64,000 nt of DNA from Phallusia mammillata (taxonomy: Eukaryota > Chordata > Ascidiacea > Phlebobranchia > Ascidiidae), in assembly GCA_003260075.1 (NCBI GenBank), contig QLIY01000462.1, forward strand, positions 58,416-122,415, read 5' to 3'. Numbering within the stretch: position 1 is the first letter of the stretch; each line of letters begins with the position of its first letter. The notes below the pieces were generated by a model, which was not told where the DNA came from, did not search any database, and saw only the letters and a program-made list of their open reading frames with translations. This document shows positions 37,601-48,687 of this stretch, piece by piece. Both the position numbers and the translations under genes were made by a program.

Positions 37601-38033
37601 TATAGCTCATGTGGCCAATATCTTGTCATCAGCCTCATTGTGCGCTGTTTGCAGCTGATCATTTTCGGCTTTTAGGTAACATCGAAGATTTTAAAGAGAA
37701 GAGGGTATTTTGCAATCTTATGTTTTTAACTACGTTGCCTTCTTGTAAACTAACCATAACATAAACTCCTGTAAATCCACCAGCAAGTGTAACAAATAGG
37801 CCAACTCCCAACAACATTGTCTGTGATAAATCTTTGCAATTGATTATAATTTCTATCACTTTCCGAACGCGTTGAAGTCTTTCGAGTGATTCTGGAATCC
37901 ACCAAAACAGTCATTTTTAAGCTACTTAAATCTGCATAGTATTGCAAACATCACCCTTACCATTTTGTTCATTTTCAGTTTTTGCAGCTTTGCAGTTTGC
38001 ACAGATTGGTTCTGCCTTTTCACACTTATCCAT
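34663..38033 (-). CDS. Type II membrane EGF/C-type lectin, ten EGF-type repeats
   Basis: Exons from start to stop: 38033-37961, 37891-37755, 37409-37361, 37299-37204, 37134-37015, 36932-36813, 36754-36635, 36551-36432, 36373-36254, 36193-36074, 36017-35898, 35838-35719, 35659-35540, 35260-35146, 34918-34663. They join to 602 codons with the stop (601 residues). The order is: 24-residue cytoplasmic tail with C-x6-C-x2-C (Cys4, Cys11, Cys14); one transmembrane helix at about residues 50-70 ([20 protein letters not shown]); short stalk; small EGF-like (TTCLNKG); then Ca-EGF and EGF alternating, nine repeats; then the CTLD with WIGM, GEPNN and MND. The stalk donor was set at the gtgcgt form because only this gives phase 1. 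A decayed EGF exon (35315-35425) in the intron before the CTLD must be skipped. The Ets-like box gcttcctgt lies 240 nt upstream. No signal peptide: the leader helix is preceded by a charged tail, so type II topology is inferred. Confidence 0.85.
35315..35425 (-). pseudogene. Dead EGF exon inside a live gene
   Basis: Reads [10 protein letters not shown] as in the EGF exon next to the CTLD of its relatives (46233-46352), then TGA in place of Gly-Thr and a shifted frame with further stops. Its donor (gtaac) and acceptor (tttag) still look usable, but the upstream Phe-Cys codons are lost. Omitting it keeps the host gene in frame. Confidence 0.75.
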
Positions 38034-38923
38034 TTCACTATAGCACTGAAGGATGCTATCCAGGTGTAATAGAAGCAAAATAAATAGTTGTTTCTGTAGG
38101 TTGTTCTTGCTGAAGGTTGAATAAAAATCTTTATTGTGCTGACGACTCGCATGTTTTTAGTTATTTTACAACATTGTAAAAGATAAAACGTGCGAGTCAC
38201 TGCTTAAGCGTCCTGTTGACAATTAAAGGACATAGGGCCAGAGCAGAATGTATGGAAGTGGCGTATTGTTCTGCTTCCTGTCAAGTGTACGGTGAATGAC
38301 ACGTACAACTGTGCCCTGGCCCTTATAAGGTAAAACGGTCCTCGTATTCGAACTTACTTCGATTTACTCCAAGCCTGGGATTTTCGCGACCTTTTCATAT
38401 TTCAAGGTTTGTTGCACATTAATTGGTGTGTTGTAATTCAAGTCCTGTAATTAACTACTTTGAACAAGACATGTTAAAATCCATACTTAAAGTCCACGCT
38501 TAAAGCTAAAACCTTGAAAGCTAAAACAAGTCCACACTGAAGCTAAAACAAATACGGTTTTCAAATTTTTAAGTTTTATGAAGGGACTCGTTGTGCTGGT
38601 CTAGTCCTCATTATTTACTATACAGTTCTGTTTCACCGGATCTTAGTGACTTACACCAATCATAAATACTAACCAATTAAACTGTGCACACAATTAGCCA
38701 TGAAGCACTTGATGCATTTTAAGACATCGCCATTAGCGAAAGGTAAATGTTTGAATGGGATAGTTTACTTTCAAACTTTCGGGTTGCGCCATTGTATTGT
38801 GTATAGTTAAGTATAAATCGCACAAAACAATATACATGTGAAACTCATTTGGTGACACGCTTACTACATAAATGGCAGTTATGTAAAAGTCACGGATCAA
38901 GCTGTGACCTTACTGCGTTCCTA
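38034..38923. promoter_or_regulatory. Upstream region of the 38033 gene
   Basis: On the minus strand it carries GACAGGAAGC (38273-38282), an Ets-like site shared with the other five membrane-lectin genes. About 38100-38240 and 38560-38880 recur at 44390-44560 and 44690-45165, so this region is duplicated. It holds the empty sites of the MITEs at 44960 and 45166. Confidence 0.5.
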
Positions 38924-39094
38924 TTAGAGAAGCAATCGGTCACAGATCGCCAACTGGTGTTTTTCACAATTGTGATCATCCATCTTGAATCCGTACCGAT
39001 AATGCAGGTGACCGCAGTCGGCAGGTTGAAAATCGGCATTGTTAGTTGTCATGGGAACACCATCAACGTATTTCCAAACTCCTTCCTGTTCATA
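38924..39094 (-). pseudogene. Truncated CTLD second-half exon
   Basis: Open from [16 protein letters not shown] to the stop, most similar to 45617-45881. The 5' part (WIVTNLL...YWIGL) is missing and an internal 24-nt deletion removes the GEPN motif itself. It is joined almost directly to a membrane-lectin promoter region (39130-39250), so all upstream exons have been deleted. Confidence 0.85.
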
Positions 39095-40247
39095 TTGGCA
39101 TATTTGTGTCATATAGGCATATTGGTGTTTAGTGTGATTGGTACATGCTGTGGTTACCATAAGCAGTTAAGCAAACAATAAACGTATGTAGGGACTGTGC
39201 AGGGTGGACTGGGGGACATATATTGTGTGCAGATTTCTGTAAACAAAACATTTAAAGAGAAGTACTTTCATTGGCCTGAATGTCCTTTAAGGTGAATAGA
39301 TAAGTACTCGCTTTAACTTCCTTTATTTAAAAAACTTTGGTTTGGTATTTTCGCAAATTTTACGTATGTTTTTCCTACGTTCCTTCAAGCAATAATTTAC
39401 CCTTGGCGTATTATTTTTAAATTTCCCTTTAATGTTTTTTTTATTTTGTTTCATAATCTAATATTATACTTAGTGATAAACAACAAGCATCCCACACAAG
39501 CCACATTAGTTTTGTATTATACCACTAACCGATGTCATATTTTAATTTATATAGACACAATCACAACAACAAGACGTCCCTCGTCGTTTGCTTTCCACTC
39601 AAAATAATTTAGCTTTACTTGCGCAAGTCACATCGTGTAGGTAATACATGTACGATTGTTTTGTGTAGCACCTAAGTTTATCAAAGGTCTGTATTGATTG
39701 CTACCATGTACTGAAATATAATGTAGCTACGTATCAAATCAATTGTAAATAATGAGGAGTAAATACCAACTGCTCGATAAGTGTTACTTTGTTTGGTTGT
39801 ACCTTACGTATAAATCATCTTGTAGTACTTGTTATAGTAGTAATCTTATAGCATCTTATATCATCACATGAACCACAATACAAATTCGTTTATCAAGGTT
39901 TAAAATTTAAACACGAAACACCATTAAGCAAAAATGGCAAATTACAAATCATCAAAATTTAATAGCAAGAGCAAACAGTACAACCAATCTACAGGTCGAA
40001 TGATATTTACACGCTAGTGCATTAATAAAATCTCCTCACTACATTTCATAAATTGTTTTAAGCTTATGTTGGGACAGCAATGCACACAGTATTTAAAACT
40101 ACGATAAGCTGCTAAAAGCGCTATTTACTGATACGCCACGTAAAATAAATTGTTTACACAATATTTTCAAACCCAACGTAGATTCTTTTAACACGCTTTG
40201 TATTTATACATATATTAAGAGATTATATTGTGGTTGAGCTATAAGAC
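39095..40247. other. Orphan promoter and spacer
   Basis: 39215-39244 repeats the catatattgtgtgcag...ctgtaaac promoter block seen upstream of the genes at 42000 and 50351, but here it drives only the truncated relic. 39280-39560 is homologous to the spacer at 47270-47530. No coding exon is seen from 39250 to 40247. Confidence 0.5.
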
Positions 40248-42000
40248 CTAAGACAACAATGGCTCACAAATTGCCTGCCGGACACCGACACAAGATACAT
40301 CATCCATTTGATATTGAAAGTTCCGATGTAGGATACCACAGTTAGCTTCAGTTCCACCGTTTGGTTCTCCAGGATAAAAATCGGTATTGTTTGTTGTCAT
40401 GGTAACACCATCAATATATTTCCAAACCCCTTCCTGTTCGAGATCAGTCAAACCGATCCAGTAATCCGTTGCTGGGCGCGTTTTGAGCATATTTGTGATA
40501 GTCCATCTTAGAAAGTTAAAGCTAGTGTTAAACATTCCTATTGTAACAGTCACTACTTTTCAACAAAACTATCTTTCTCGAATATTTATATTTACACACT
40601 TGCAGCTAAACCTGCATTACATACTTGCGATAAGTTGCGTCTCTCATTCCCCACGTCGCCAAATCTCTACCAATTGACTGGCAGTGTTTTCTTGCGTCTG
40701 TCCAATTTCTTGGTGTGGTCATAATCTCGTGGTCGGTCTCTGAATTAAAATTAAAGGGGGATTTGAAGAGCAAAATTAGAAGCTAAAATTTTTTGAATTG
40801 ATGTTTAGAAATTTACCGCCTTGGAAGATCGGAAGTTATTGTATATTTAAAATATCAATCGTTGCAATTCAAGCCTTTCGTTTTACTTACTGCATTGTTT
40901 TCCATTTCCTATGTAGTTTTTGTTGCAAAAACATAGGAAACTACCCACTGATGTGTTGATACAAGTTGCTTGTTGATGGCAGTTGTGTGTACCAGTTGAA
41001 CATTCATTGATGTCTAAATCATGTAAAAAAATATCACGTGAAACGTTATTGGCATTTTATATAGGCTGTAAAATATCAATTAATGTAATAAAATCAACTA
41101 TACAGTCAAATTTCGATACTATGTCACCTTGCTATATGCCACCCTCGCTACTATACCACTTTTGATCGTCACCAACTAAATTCAATAGGAAATATATTTA
41201 CTATGCCACCCCTTACCCTTGATACTACAACTATCGTCTGATCGGTAACCTTACCACATTGCCCTCCACTTCCTGTGTAGTTTGCGTTGCAAAAACATAG
41301 GAAACTACCCAGTGTGTTGATACAAGTTGCATGTTGATGACAGTTGTGTGTTCCACTCGTACATTCATTGATGTCTAAATAATGTAAAATAAATATCACA
41401 TTTAGAAGTGCCTGGAATTATTTTGTTCGAAATTTGTAAGTTGCAACTTTTTTAGTATTTTCACTTGTGTTAATAGTTGACGCACCTTTGTATTCTTTTT
41501 GCATAATTTGACCCTTCAAGTCTTGCACAGAGATTTGAAGCTGGAAAATCTAAATTACAAGATATTGATTAATTTTTACCAGGGCTGTGACAATCCACTC
41601 TACAAATCCCTTGTTTTTTGTATGTTTTCGGTTTCTTACGACAGCTATTTCTATGAAGTATTAGCATTTCATGGACTTTTATTGTTCTACTATAGAAAAA
41701 GTGGTGTAGCTTTTAGATTTAAAGTTATTTTTTGCGACAAACTTCTTTGCGAGTCGCAACGCTTGAAAACTCCAAAAAACTAAGAATGTATCATAGCCAA
41801 AAAAATGGTTGTTTCGTCTCGTATTTGTGTCATGTCTCTGATAAACTTACCATAACATAAAGTGAAGTAAATACACCAATAACAATAACTGTCACTCCTA
41901 TTGCAAACAATAACTTTTTAATGTTGCTTTTTTCATTTCTTTCCGTGGTCGCAGACTCAGTATTGGTATAAATTGGTTCTACTTTTTTACTCATAGCCAT
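40248..42000 (-). CDS. Type II membrane EGF2/C-type lectin
   Basis: Six exons, start to stop: 42000-41851, 41549-41486, 41374-41255, 41013-40891, 40739-40625, 40506-40248; 277 codons including the stop. The first exon encodes the cytoplasmic tail with EPIYTNT (Tyr11) and a transmembrane helix at about residues 30-50 (LLFAIGVTVIVIGVFTSLYV). The second is a heptad-like stalk (IFQLQISVQDLKGQIM). Two Ca-EGF repeats follow; the second carries one extra codon (123 nt). The CTLD has WIGL, GEPNG and MDD. The start codon context tcgcaATGG is shared with the 50351 gene. Unlike most of its relatives it has no non-calcium EGF exon before the CTLD; the place where one would lie (about 40760-40880) shows nothing. 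The promoter block is at 42118-42150. Confidence 0.87.
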
Positions 42001-42117
42001 TGCGATTATATATCTGTTCGCTCAGTTCTATCAACGGCTGTTGCTATGCTTATTAAGAAACGAATCAGTTTCGCTCACAAGACTCGCACGTACTGACTTG
42101 CAAGGTGGAATGCGGGG

Positions 42118-42150
42118 ACATATATTGTGTCTGTGTGCAGCTTCCTGTAA
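42118..42150 (-). promoter_or_regulatory. Conserved lectin promoter block
   Basis: Read on the minus strand: ACAGGAAGC (Ets-like) followed about 15 nt later by a TATA-like AATATATGT, about 120 nt before the ATG. The same block precedes the genes starting at 46989, 50351 and 55677. This copy has a small duplication (tgtctgtgtg). Confidence 0.55.
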
Positions 42151-43227
42151 ACAAAACATAAACGAGTCGTAAGTGCGTTGCCCTTAAGGTGAAAGAGTAA
42201 ACCTAAAACTGAACCTCGGCGTGGTATTAGTGCGAACTTTAATTCTGCTTTCCGTATTAGTCATAAATTTAGTCAGTGTGCACGTTTTGTGGCATTTCCG
42301 TTTAGTGTTACATAAAACAAGACCCTTTGTTTTTTCTGTATTTTTTTGAATAAGCGTGAACCAAATAGTTCATCTCCAGCCAAAACACACCACCAGGAAG
42401 TGTTTTTTAACCATGACTCATGACCCCCTTAGTGGACCACAAGGTGCTTTGTGGGAGGGCATGCGTGTTGGTTTAGGCCACAGGGAAGTGATAGTTACTA
42501 AAAGGGGTGTTCAATTCATGGCATGTTTAGTTCCTCTTATAAACCGATTAATTCCAACAATATTTCCCCTTGTTGGGGGATTCTCGCTACAATAAGTCAC
42601 AAACTGTTGTTTGTATGCCTAATTAAAACCCCACTAACATTAACTGCCCCACAAAAGTCACATTTGTAGTTTTGTATATTTTACCCAACCGATGTTGCAT
42701 ATATTTTGTTAAATTTGCATAGCAGTCGCAATAACTGCAACAGCAATTCATTCACTGTTTTGCTGGAGCTCAAATAGGAATCAAAATGACTTCCAGAAAT
42801 CGCACCATGTAGGTACCAGCACGTACAACATTATTTTGTTGACCATTAGAGTTGCAAAAGATTTTATTAATTGCTAACAAATGCTTTGAGCCATTAGAGT
42901 TGCAAAAGATTTTTATTAATTGCTAACAAATCATTTTGTATTGCTGCCATTTACCAAACTGGCTCAAAGCAGTTGAGCCTCATTAAACATGTACACAGCT
43001 CAATAATAACACACAAGCCGGTATTAATTGACCAAAGACGCATTTAGCGAACGCAACACACACAGACATTTAAGATCTTATATGTTCGGTGGGGTTTAAT
43101 TGGATGTTGATTAGTACGGTTCATTTCGTGATTTGCTACAAATGGATTCTTGGAACAAACTTTTAATGCTCATATCAACGAAATTATATTGTGGCCGAGC
43201 TGAGACTTTGTCGGGTAAAATCCTAGT
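42151..43227. other. Spacer, no gene
   Basis: Homologous to 50500-51900 and 57560-58100 (shared atgacc.. tggaccacaag and cccacaaaagtcacatttg blocks). A 40-bp direct duplication containing gagttgcaaaagattttatt lies at about 42846-42932. Confidence 0.5.
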
Positions 43228-43494
43228 ACAGCAATCCCTCAAAGATTGTCGGCATGGTCACAATTAAATTACAGCCACTTGATATTAGTAGCTCTAATGC
43301 AGGTGACCACAGTTGGCGTAAGTAGCACCGCTCGGCTCACTACGTTTTAGTATGGCGATCGGCATTGTCTGTTTTCGTGGGAACAGCATTAATATATTTC
43401 CAAATTCTTTTTCGTTCATAATTATGATTATAATCAGTCAAACTTATCAAGTAATCCGCTGCTGGTTGGAGTTGAATTAAATTGGCAACAGTAA
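43228..43494 (-). pseudogene. Decayed CTLD second-half exon
   Basis: Alignable along its length with the live exon at 40248-40506 (gcaggtgaccacagttggc, atatttccaaatt, caagtaatccgctgctgg), with several indels and no open frame. It is followed at once by RptA, as are the relics at 51915 and 58120. Confidence 0.8.
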
Positions 43495-43599
43495 ACACTT
43501 GCTTTAACTGTTTCGCATATTATTTGCTCCATTTGCTTTGAGGAAATTGCTGAAACAATAAAAATGGCTTGTGTATTTTTTAATCATAGTGTTTGGAAT

Positions 43600-44060
43600 A
43601 TAAAGCATGTTTGCAACTTTTGTTTAATTTACTGCACGCAGTCTGAATGGCAGCGTTTTGTCAATTAATTGGGTTTCTGGCGAACTTGTTTTACATTTCG
43701 TTTAATCAGCCGCAAGCACGAGACTTGCTGCAGGTTCTCGCGCTGTTCTAGCTAACTGTTAGTTTGTTTCCCAATGAGCCAGAGAATTACAGAAACCTCT
43801 AGTGTGAGTTAAAAAGTGTTGCTATACTTTGTTGTAGTTTGGTTATCTTTAAAATATGTTTTTTTTGTAGGATTCTCGTGCTTAAGTCTTGGTGGATGTA
43901 ATGTTAGTCGTTATGTTTTCATTACCTGCAAGCTGCTTCGCTTATACATGGACATAATTCACTAAAGCACTTAAGGTAGGAAAGCTTAACAATACTTCAC
44001 ATGTACCGTGGTAAACAACTTATTTTGTTCTTACTATTTTACAAACGAGTGGATTAAAAA
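43600..44060 (+). repeat. RptA copy 5
   Basis: Blocks actgcacgcagtctgaatgg, aatcagccgcaagcacgag and cctgcaagctgcttcg in the same order as the copies beside plus-strand genes; the central segment is deleted. Confidence 0.7.
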
Positions 44061-44959
44061 AAATAAGAAAAAAATTATACCGCTGTACATGTTTTACTTG
44101 GCACCAGCTTACAAACGAAAGTGTACTGACAACAACATCATATTTGCAAAAACACTGGTTATAGTGAACAAAAAAGATGTGACAGCGACAAAAGTAGGTG
44201 AACTTTGGTCTGTATTCATTGACCAAAGACGCATTTAGTGAATTTGGTTAGTAGGGTTTAATCACATGTTGTTAAGTATGTTTAGTACGATTCTTTTCGT
44301 GATAGGCTACAAATGGATTCTTCACACAAACTTTTCATGCGCTTATTAACGAGGTTATATTGTGGTTTGGTCTGTGCTAGTAGTTGAATAAAAACGTTTA
44401 TTGTGCTGACGTCCCGCATGTTTTAATTCTTTTTCAACATTGTAAGGTAAAACGACTCTCGGAAAAACACTTCTATCGATTTACTAAGCTTGACATTTTT
44501 TCGACCTTTCCAATTTTTTTGAGTTTTTGTAAATTAGTTGTTGTGTTGTAGTTCAAGTCTTGTAACTAACTATTTTAAACAAGACATGTTCAAATGATGT
44601 CTGAGGTGGTAATAACCTAAATAAGCTGGTATAACTTGCAAACAATTCAAATCCACACTTATAGCGGAAACAAATATGTATTTCCATTTCAAAGTTTCAT
44701 GAAGGGACTCGTTATTGTGGTCTAGTACTCATTATTTACTGTACAGTTCTGTTTCTTGCATAAATCATAAATACTAACCAATTGAATTATGAACGTAAAT
44801 AGTCATGAAGCATTTGCTTCATTTCAAGACATCATCATTAGCAATATAAAGTAAAAGTTTGAACGGAATAGTTTTACTTTCAAGTTATTTGGTTGTGCCA
44901 TGTATACTGTATGGTATGTATAGTTAACTATGAGTCGCACAAAACACTACACAAGAAAC

Positions 44960-45139
44960 CAGTGGTAGGATTCAAATTTTTTTTAGCCGGTTCTATCATA
45001 AAAGTCATATTTTTTCAGCCGATTCTGTTACAAAAAGTCCATTAACTGTAACCAGCAATGCTAACCGCTTCGTCGATCTCATAAAATTTCGTCAGATGGT
45101 TCTATAGAACCGGTGCGAACCGGCTGAATCCCACCACTG
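44960..45139. mobile_element. hAT-like MITE, 180 bp
   Basis: Ends CAGTGGTAGGATTCAAA and TGAATCCCACCACTG; flanks caagaaac and catgaaac. The empty site is preserved in the duplicate at about 38834-38845 (catgtgaaactcat). Confidence 0.85.
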
Positions 45140-45165
45140 CATGAAACTCATTTGGTGACACGCTT

Positions 45166-45575
45166 CAGTGCCGGATGAAGGGTCTGCTGGCCTGTAGGCA
45201 CATTTTATAAGTGGCCCAAAAATCAGAGTTGCCAACTAAGAAATTAGAATTATCAGTGTTGTCAAATCATTGTCACAAAGATCGTTGTTGCAACTATAAC
45301 ATACGGTACCGTGCAAAAAATTGATCATATGCCTAACTAAATAACAACTTTGCGCCTTTTTGCAATTGAAAACGCGTTAACTAGTTTTTGAAAGTCAATC
45401 TTACGGAGTAGATCGCTTTCAATACACAAAAGTGTCAGTGTACCAAGACGTTGTTGACACATTTTTGATCGTTTAACGTCTAATTCGTTTCAGTTGATTT
45501 TAAATTGGCCTGGATTACCCCCCCCCCCGGCCTGTAAGCACGTGCCTACTTTGCCTAATGGTTAATCCAGCACTG
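45166..45575. mobile_element. hAT-like element, 410 bp
   Basis: Perfect 8-bp target duplication acacgctt at 45158-45165 and 45576-45583. Ends CAGTGCCGGATGAAGGG and TTAATCCAGCACTG. The empty site gacacgcttactac is at about 38854. It contains an 11-C run at 45518-45528. Confidence 0.9.
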
Positions 45576-45616
45576 ACACGCTTAGTACATAAATGTCAGT
45601 TATATGGAGGTCAAGA

Positions 45617-46989
45617 TCAACCTGCGACCGTCAATCGCTCACAGATCGCCAACTGATGTTTTTCACAATTGTGATCATCCATCTTGAATTCGTACCGATA
45701 ATGCAGGTGACCGCAGTCGGCATTTGTTAGATCGTTCGGCTCACCAGGATAGAAATCGGTATTGTCAGTTGTCTTGGGAACACCGTCAATGTATTTCCAA
45801 ACTCCTTCCTGTTCACGATCAGTCAAACCAATCCAGTAATAGCCCGGGGGACGTGTTTGAAGTAAATTTGTAACAATCCAACTTAACAGAAAAACGGTAG
45901 ATATCAACACAATGAATTGTAACTAATTAGCCGTTTTAGCTATTTACTTTAAAAAAGATGTATTCTTAATGATCCGATTCGGTAGTACAATAAGACACAT
46001 AAGTTAGAGTCCTAAGAATTGTATGTTGGTTCTGAAAGTTAAACCAATGTTACATACTTGCGAACAGTTGCGTTTCTCATTCCCCACGTCGCCAAATCTC
46101 CGCCAATTGACTGACAATATTTTCTTCCGTTAGCCCAAGTTCTGTTTGTCTTCGTAATCACATGGTGAACAAGCACTAAAAACATAATTGTTATTTCTTG
46201 GCATGTTACGAAGTTTTTTTAATTATACTTACCTTTCTCACAATGACCACCAGTGTGAAAAAGATTGCAAAAGCAGCTGTATCCTGTAGCGGTGTCCAAG
46301 CAAGTTCCATTATGCTTGCAAAAGTCGACGTTAGCCGCGCAAAATTTAGTTTCTAAAAGTTATGCAGTATATAAAATTATTTTGTTTGCAACTGTTTTAG
46401 TACTACAACTTGTGTTAGCAGGCTAATTGACGTACCATTGCATTTTTTCAGTGTTATTTTGCCATTCAACTCTTGCACAGAGTTTTGAAGCTGAAAAATC
46501 TAAAAGGGGAAAAAATTGATTCTTTATAAGCAGGTTGAACTCTTTTACCAAAGTTTCCATTGCAAAACAGTTGAATTGTTCATGAGCAGCTACTGCATGA
46601 AACTAATCGCAGCACGAGGCTGGGTGTTTTAAGACAATTTGACTGTTCTTGGATGATAACGTACATGCAAGTGTTATGAGTTATCAGTTAAAAGGTACTT
46701 TTTTCAGAATTTACGTTTTGTGGGGGGTCACAACGCTTGATTACCTATACACAAGAAGTAATGTCGGTACAGCGCGGTTATTTTCCAAATAAATTGTTTT
46801 TAAAAATTGCTACATTTTTTTGGGTGATGCATATCTTACCATGACAAAAACTGAAGTAAATACACCGATAAGAATAACTGTCACTCCGAGTGCCAACAAC
46901 AACTTTAGCATTTTGGTATTTTCTTTCTTTTTCATTGTCGTAGACTCGGTGTTGGTATAAATTGGTTCTACTTGTTTAGTCACATGCAT
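45617..46989 (-). CDS. Type II membrane EGF1/C-type lectin
   Basis: Five exons, start to stop: 46989-46840, 46499-46436, 46352-46233, 46175-46058, 45881-45617; 239 codons including a TGA stop. Tail with EPIYTNT at Tyr11, then a Lys-rich juxtamembrane segment, a transmembrane helix (LLLALGVTVILIGVFTSVFV), a stalk (IFQLQNSVQELNGKI), a single non-calcium EGF (FCAANVDFCKHNGTC) and the CTLD with WIGL, GEPND and MDD. It is the shortest receptor in the array, with no Ca-EGF repeat. Its C-terminus is extended (ERLTVAG) relative to relatives that end ERxxS. The stalk ends in Cys, absent from its relatives' stalks, so disulfide-linked dimers are conceivable. Confidence 0.87.
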
Positions 46990-47206
46990 TGCGATAAAAC
47001 ATCTAGATACTCCACGACTGACTTGTGCTTAATTGTGAAGACGGTTGTTGTCAGCTGCTGTGGTATAAGGCAGTTCATTTCGTGACGTCACATCACATGA
47101 TTAAAAGGTATTTCTAAAAGTGTTTGGTGTGAAAGGTGCAGGTTGTTGCCAAGCAGTTAAGCCAACAATAAACGTACACAAGGACAGTGCAGGGTGGACT
47201 GCGGGG

Positions 47207-47233
47207 ACATATATTGTATGCAGTTTCCTGTAA
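47207..47233 (-). promoter_or_regulatory. Conserved lectin promoter block
   Basis: catatattgtatgcagtttcctgta on the plus strand; minus strand reads an Ets-like CAGGAAAC then TATA-like AATATATG, about 215 nt before the ATG at 46989. Confidence 0.5.
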
Positions 47234-47690
47234 AAAAGACAGTAAGGAATACCTTTTTTCAATGGCATGTCCTTGCACTCGCTTTCACTTCTTTTATTTA
47301 AATAAACCTTGGCATGCCATTTTCGCAAATTTTACGTCTGCCTTCCCTACTATCCTTCAAGCAATAAGTTACCCTTTGCGTATTATTTGTAAATTTTCCT
47401 TTAATTTGTAACTTTTTACCTAATCTAATATTATACTTAATGATGAACAACATTTTATATTATACTAATGTTTTGTATTACACCACTAATCGATGTCATA
47501 TTTTAACTCTAATCACAACAACAAGACGTCTCTTGTCGTTTGCTTTCCATTGAAAATATTATGACATTACTTGCGCAAGTTACATCGTGTAAAGGTCTAC
47601 GTGTGAAATTATTTTGTGTACCACCTAAGTTTGTCAAAGTTCTCTATTGATTAGTACCATTTCGGCTGTGTAAAATAGTCCAGAGTTGTA

Positions 47691-48062
47691 AGTCGGCTTT
47701 TTGGGCCGTGTTCAGGCCGGAAGTGTTTTTTTCATAGGAAAGGAATTAATTCGGGCATAACTTACTAACACTCTGTGTCATTACTCTTTGGAAAACAAAT
47801 AACTAGCTAGGTAGCCAGTTGCTGGACCTGACCTAATGTCAAACAGCCCTACAACGCCTTGTTCAATACCGATTGTGTACTACTGTCTATTGTGTGTGTT
47901 GTTGTGGTCTTTCCTAAAGGCTTTGATGTATAGGCCTATCAACCAAACTTTTGTGCACAAACGGGATTTAAGAAAATGTTCGGGTTCGGGCCGGGTTTCG
48001 GGCTTGTACTTTCGGGTTCGGGTCGAGTTCGGGGTCGAATTTCAGGCCCTTTTACAACTCTG
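47691..48062. mobile_element. hAT-like element, GC-rich core, 372 bp
   Basis: Ends CAGAGTTGTAAGTCGG and TTTTACAACTCTG; flanks aaatagtc and aaatagag. The interior repeats cgggttcgggccggg-like words. Same family as 55937-56325. Confidence 0.75.
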
Positions 48063-48242
48063 AAATAGAGCCACGTGCCAAATTCATTTGAAAAGCGAGA
48101 GGTTAATACCAACTGCTCTTTACATGTCTAGTTTTTTTGTGGATTTTGTCTACAATTTGCCTCGTTTGGTTGTACTGTACGTAAGGTATCTTTTAGAACC
48201 ACATGAACCACAATACAAATTCTTGCACCAAAGTTTAAAATT

Positions 48243-48243
<1 letters not shown>

Positions 48244-48273
<30 letters not shown>
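48244..48273 (+). repeat. Poly-C tract, 30 C
   Basis: Just beyond the probable 3' end of the 48688 gene; it interrupts the block aaaattt...aggaacattttattt shared with 53630-53656. Confidence 0.9.
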
Positions 48274-48281
48274 AGGAACAT

Positions 48282-48287
48282 TTTATT
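48282..48287 (-). terminator. Polyadenylation signal (minus strand)
   Basis: TTTATT on the plus strand, AATAAA on the minus, about 400 nt after the stop at 48688. The equivalent at 53651-53656 serves the 53965 gene. Confidence 0.45.
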
Positions 48288-48687
48288 TAAAAGAAACGTT
48301 GAAAATAAACACAAATGACAAATAAGCAAAAAATGACAATTTGCAAAAAATCGTCAAAGTTTAACAGCAAGAGCAAAGTAAACGGATTTGCACGTTCAGG
48401 TTAAATGATATTTGAACACCATTGCAGCAGTCAACTACTAATGTAGTTAAAGAGTTGTCCCTAACGCATTTTGGAACAGCAATGTATACACTATAAAAAA
48501 ACTACAAAAAAAACACAGAAAAGTCTAGCTCTACCTGGTGATACGCCACAGAAAAGATGTAAACCTTGAGCAAGTATTATGCGTCCCGGTAACCAACGCC
48601 TGATTTACATAATTCCAAGCCTAGCGTAGATTTTTTAAACAAGCTTTGCATATATGCATATATTAAGATGTTATATTGTGGTCGAAC

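Larger units (their letters stand above)
44061..45616. other. Spacer, no gene
   Basis: 44390-44990 repeats the upstream region of the 38033 gene (38100-38860). Two hAT-like elements and a poly-C tract follow. The open frames at 44008-44238 on both strands overlap each other and a repeat shared with 59180-59260, and are not credible genes. Confidence 0.5.
47234..48687. other. Spacer, no gene
   Basis: Homologous to 39250-40247 and to 53200-53960, the 3' side of each neighbouring gene. It contains one hAT-like element and a poly-C tract. Confidence 0.5.

Noticed and set aside
44008-44238. Open frames on both strands
   Set aside because: Mutually overlapping, AT-rich and inside a repeat shared with 59180-59260.
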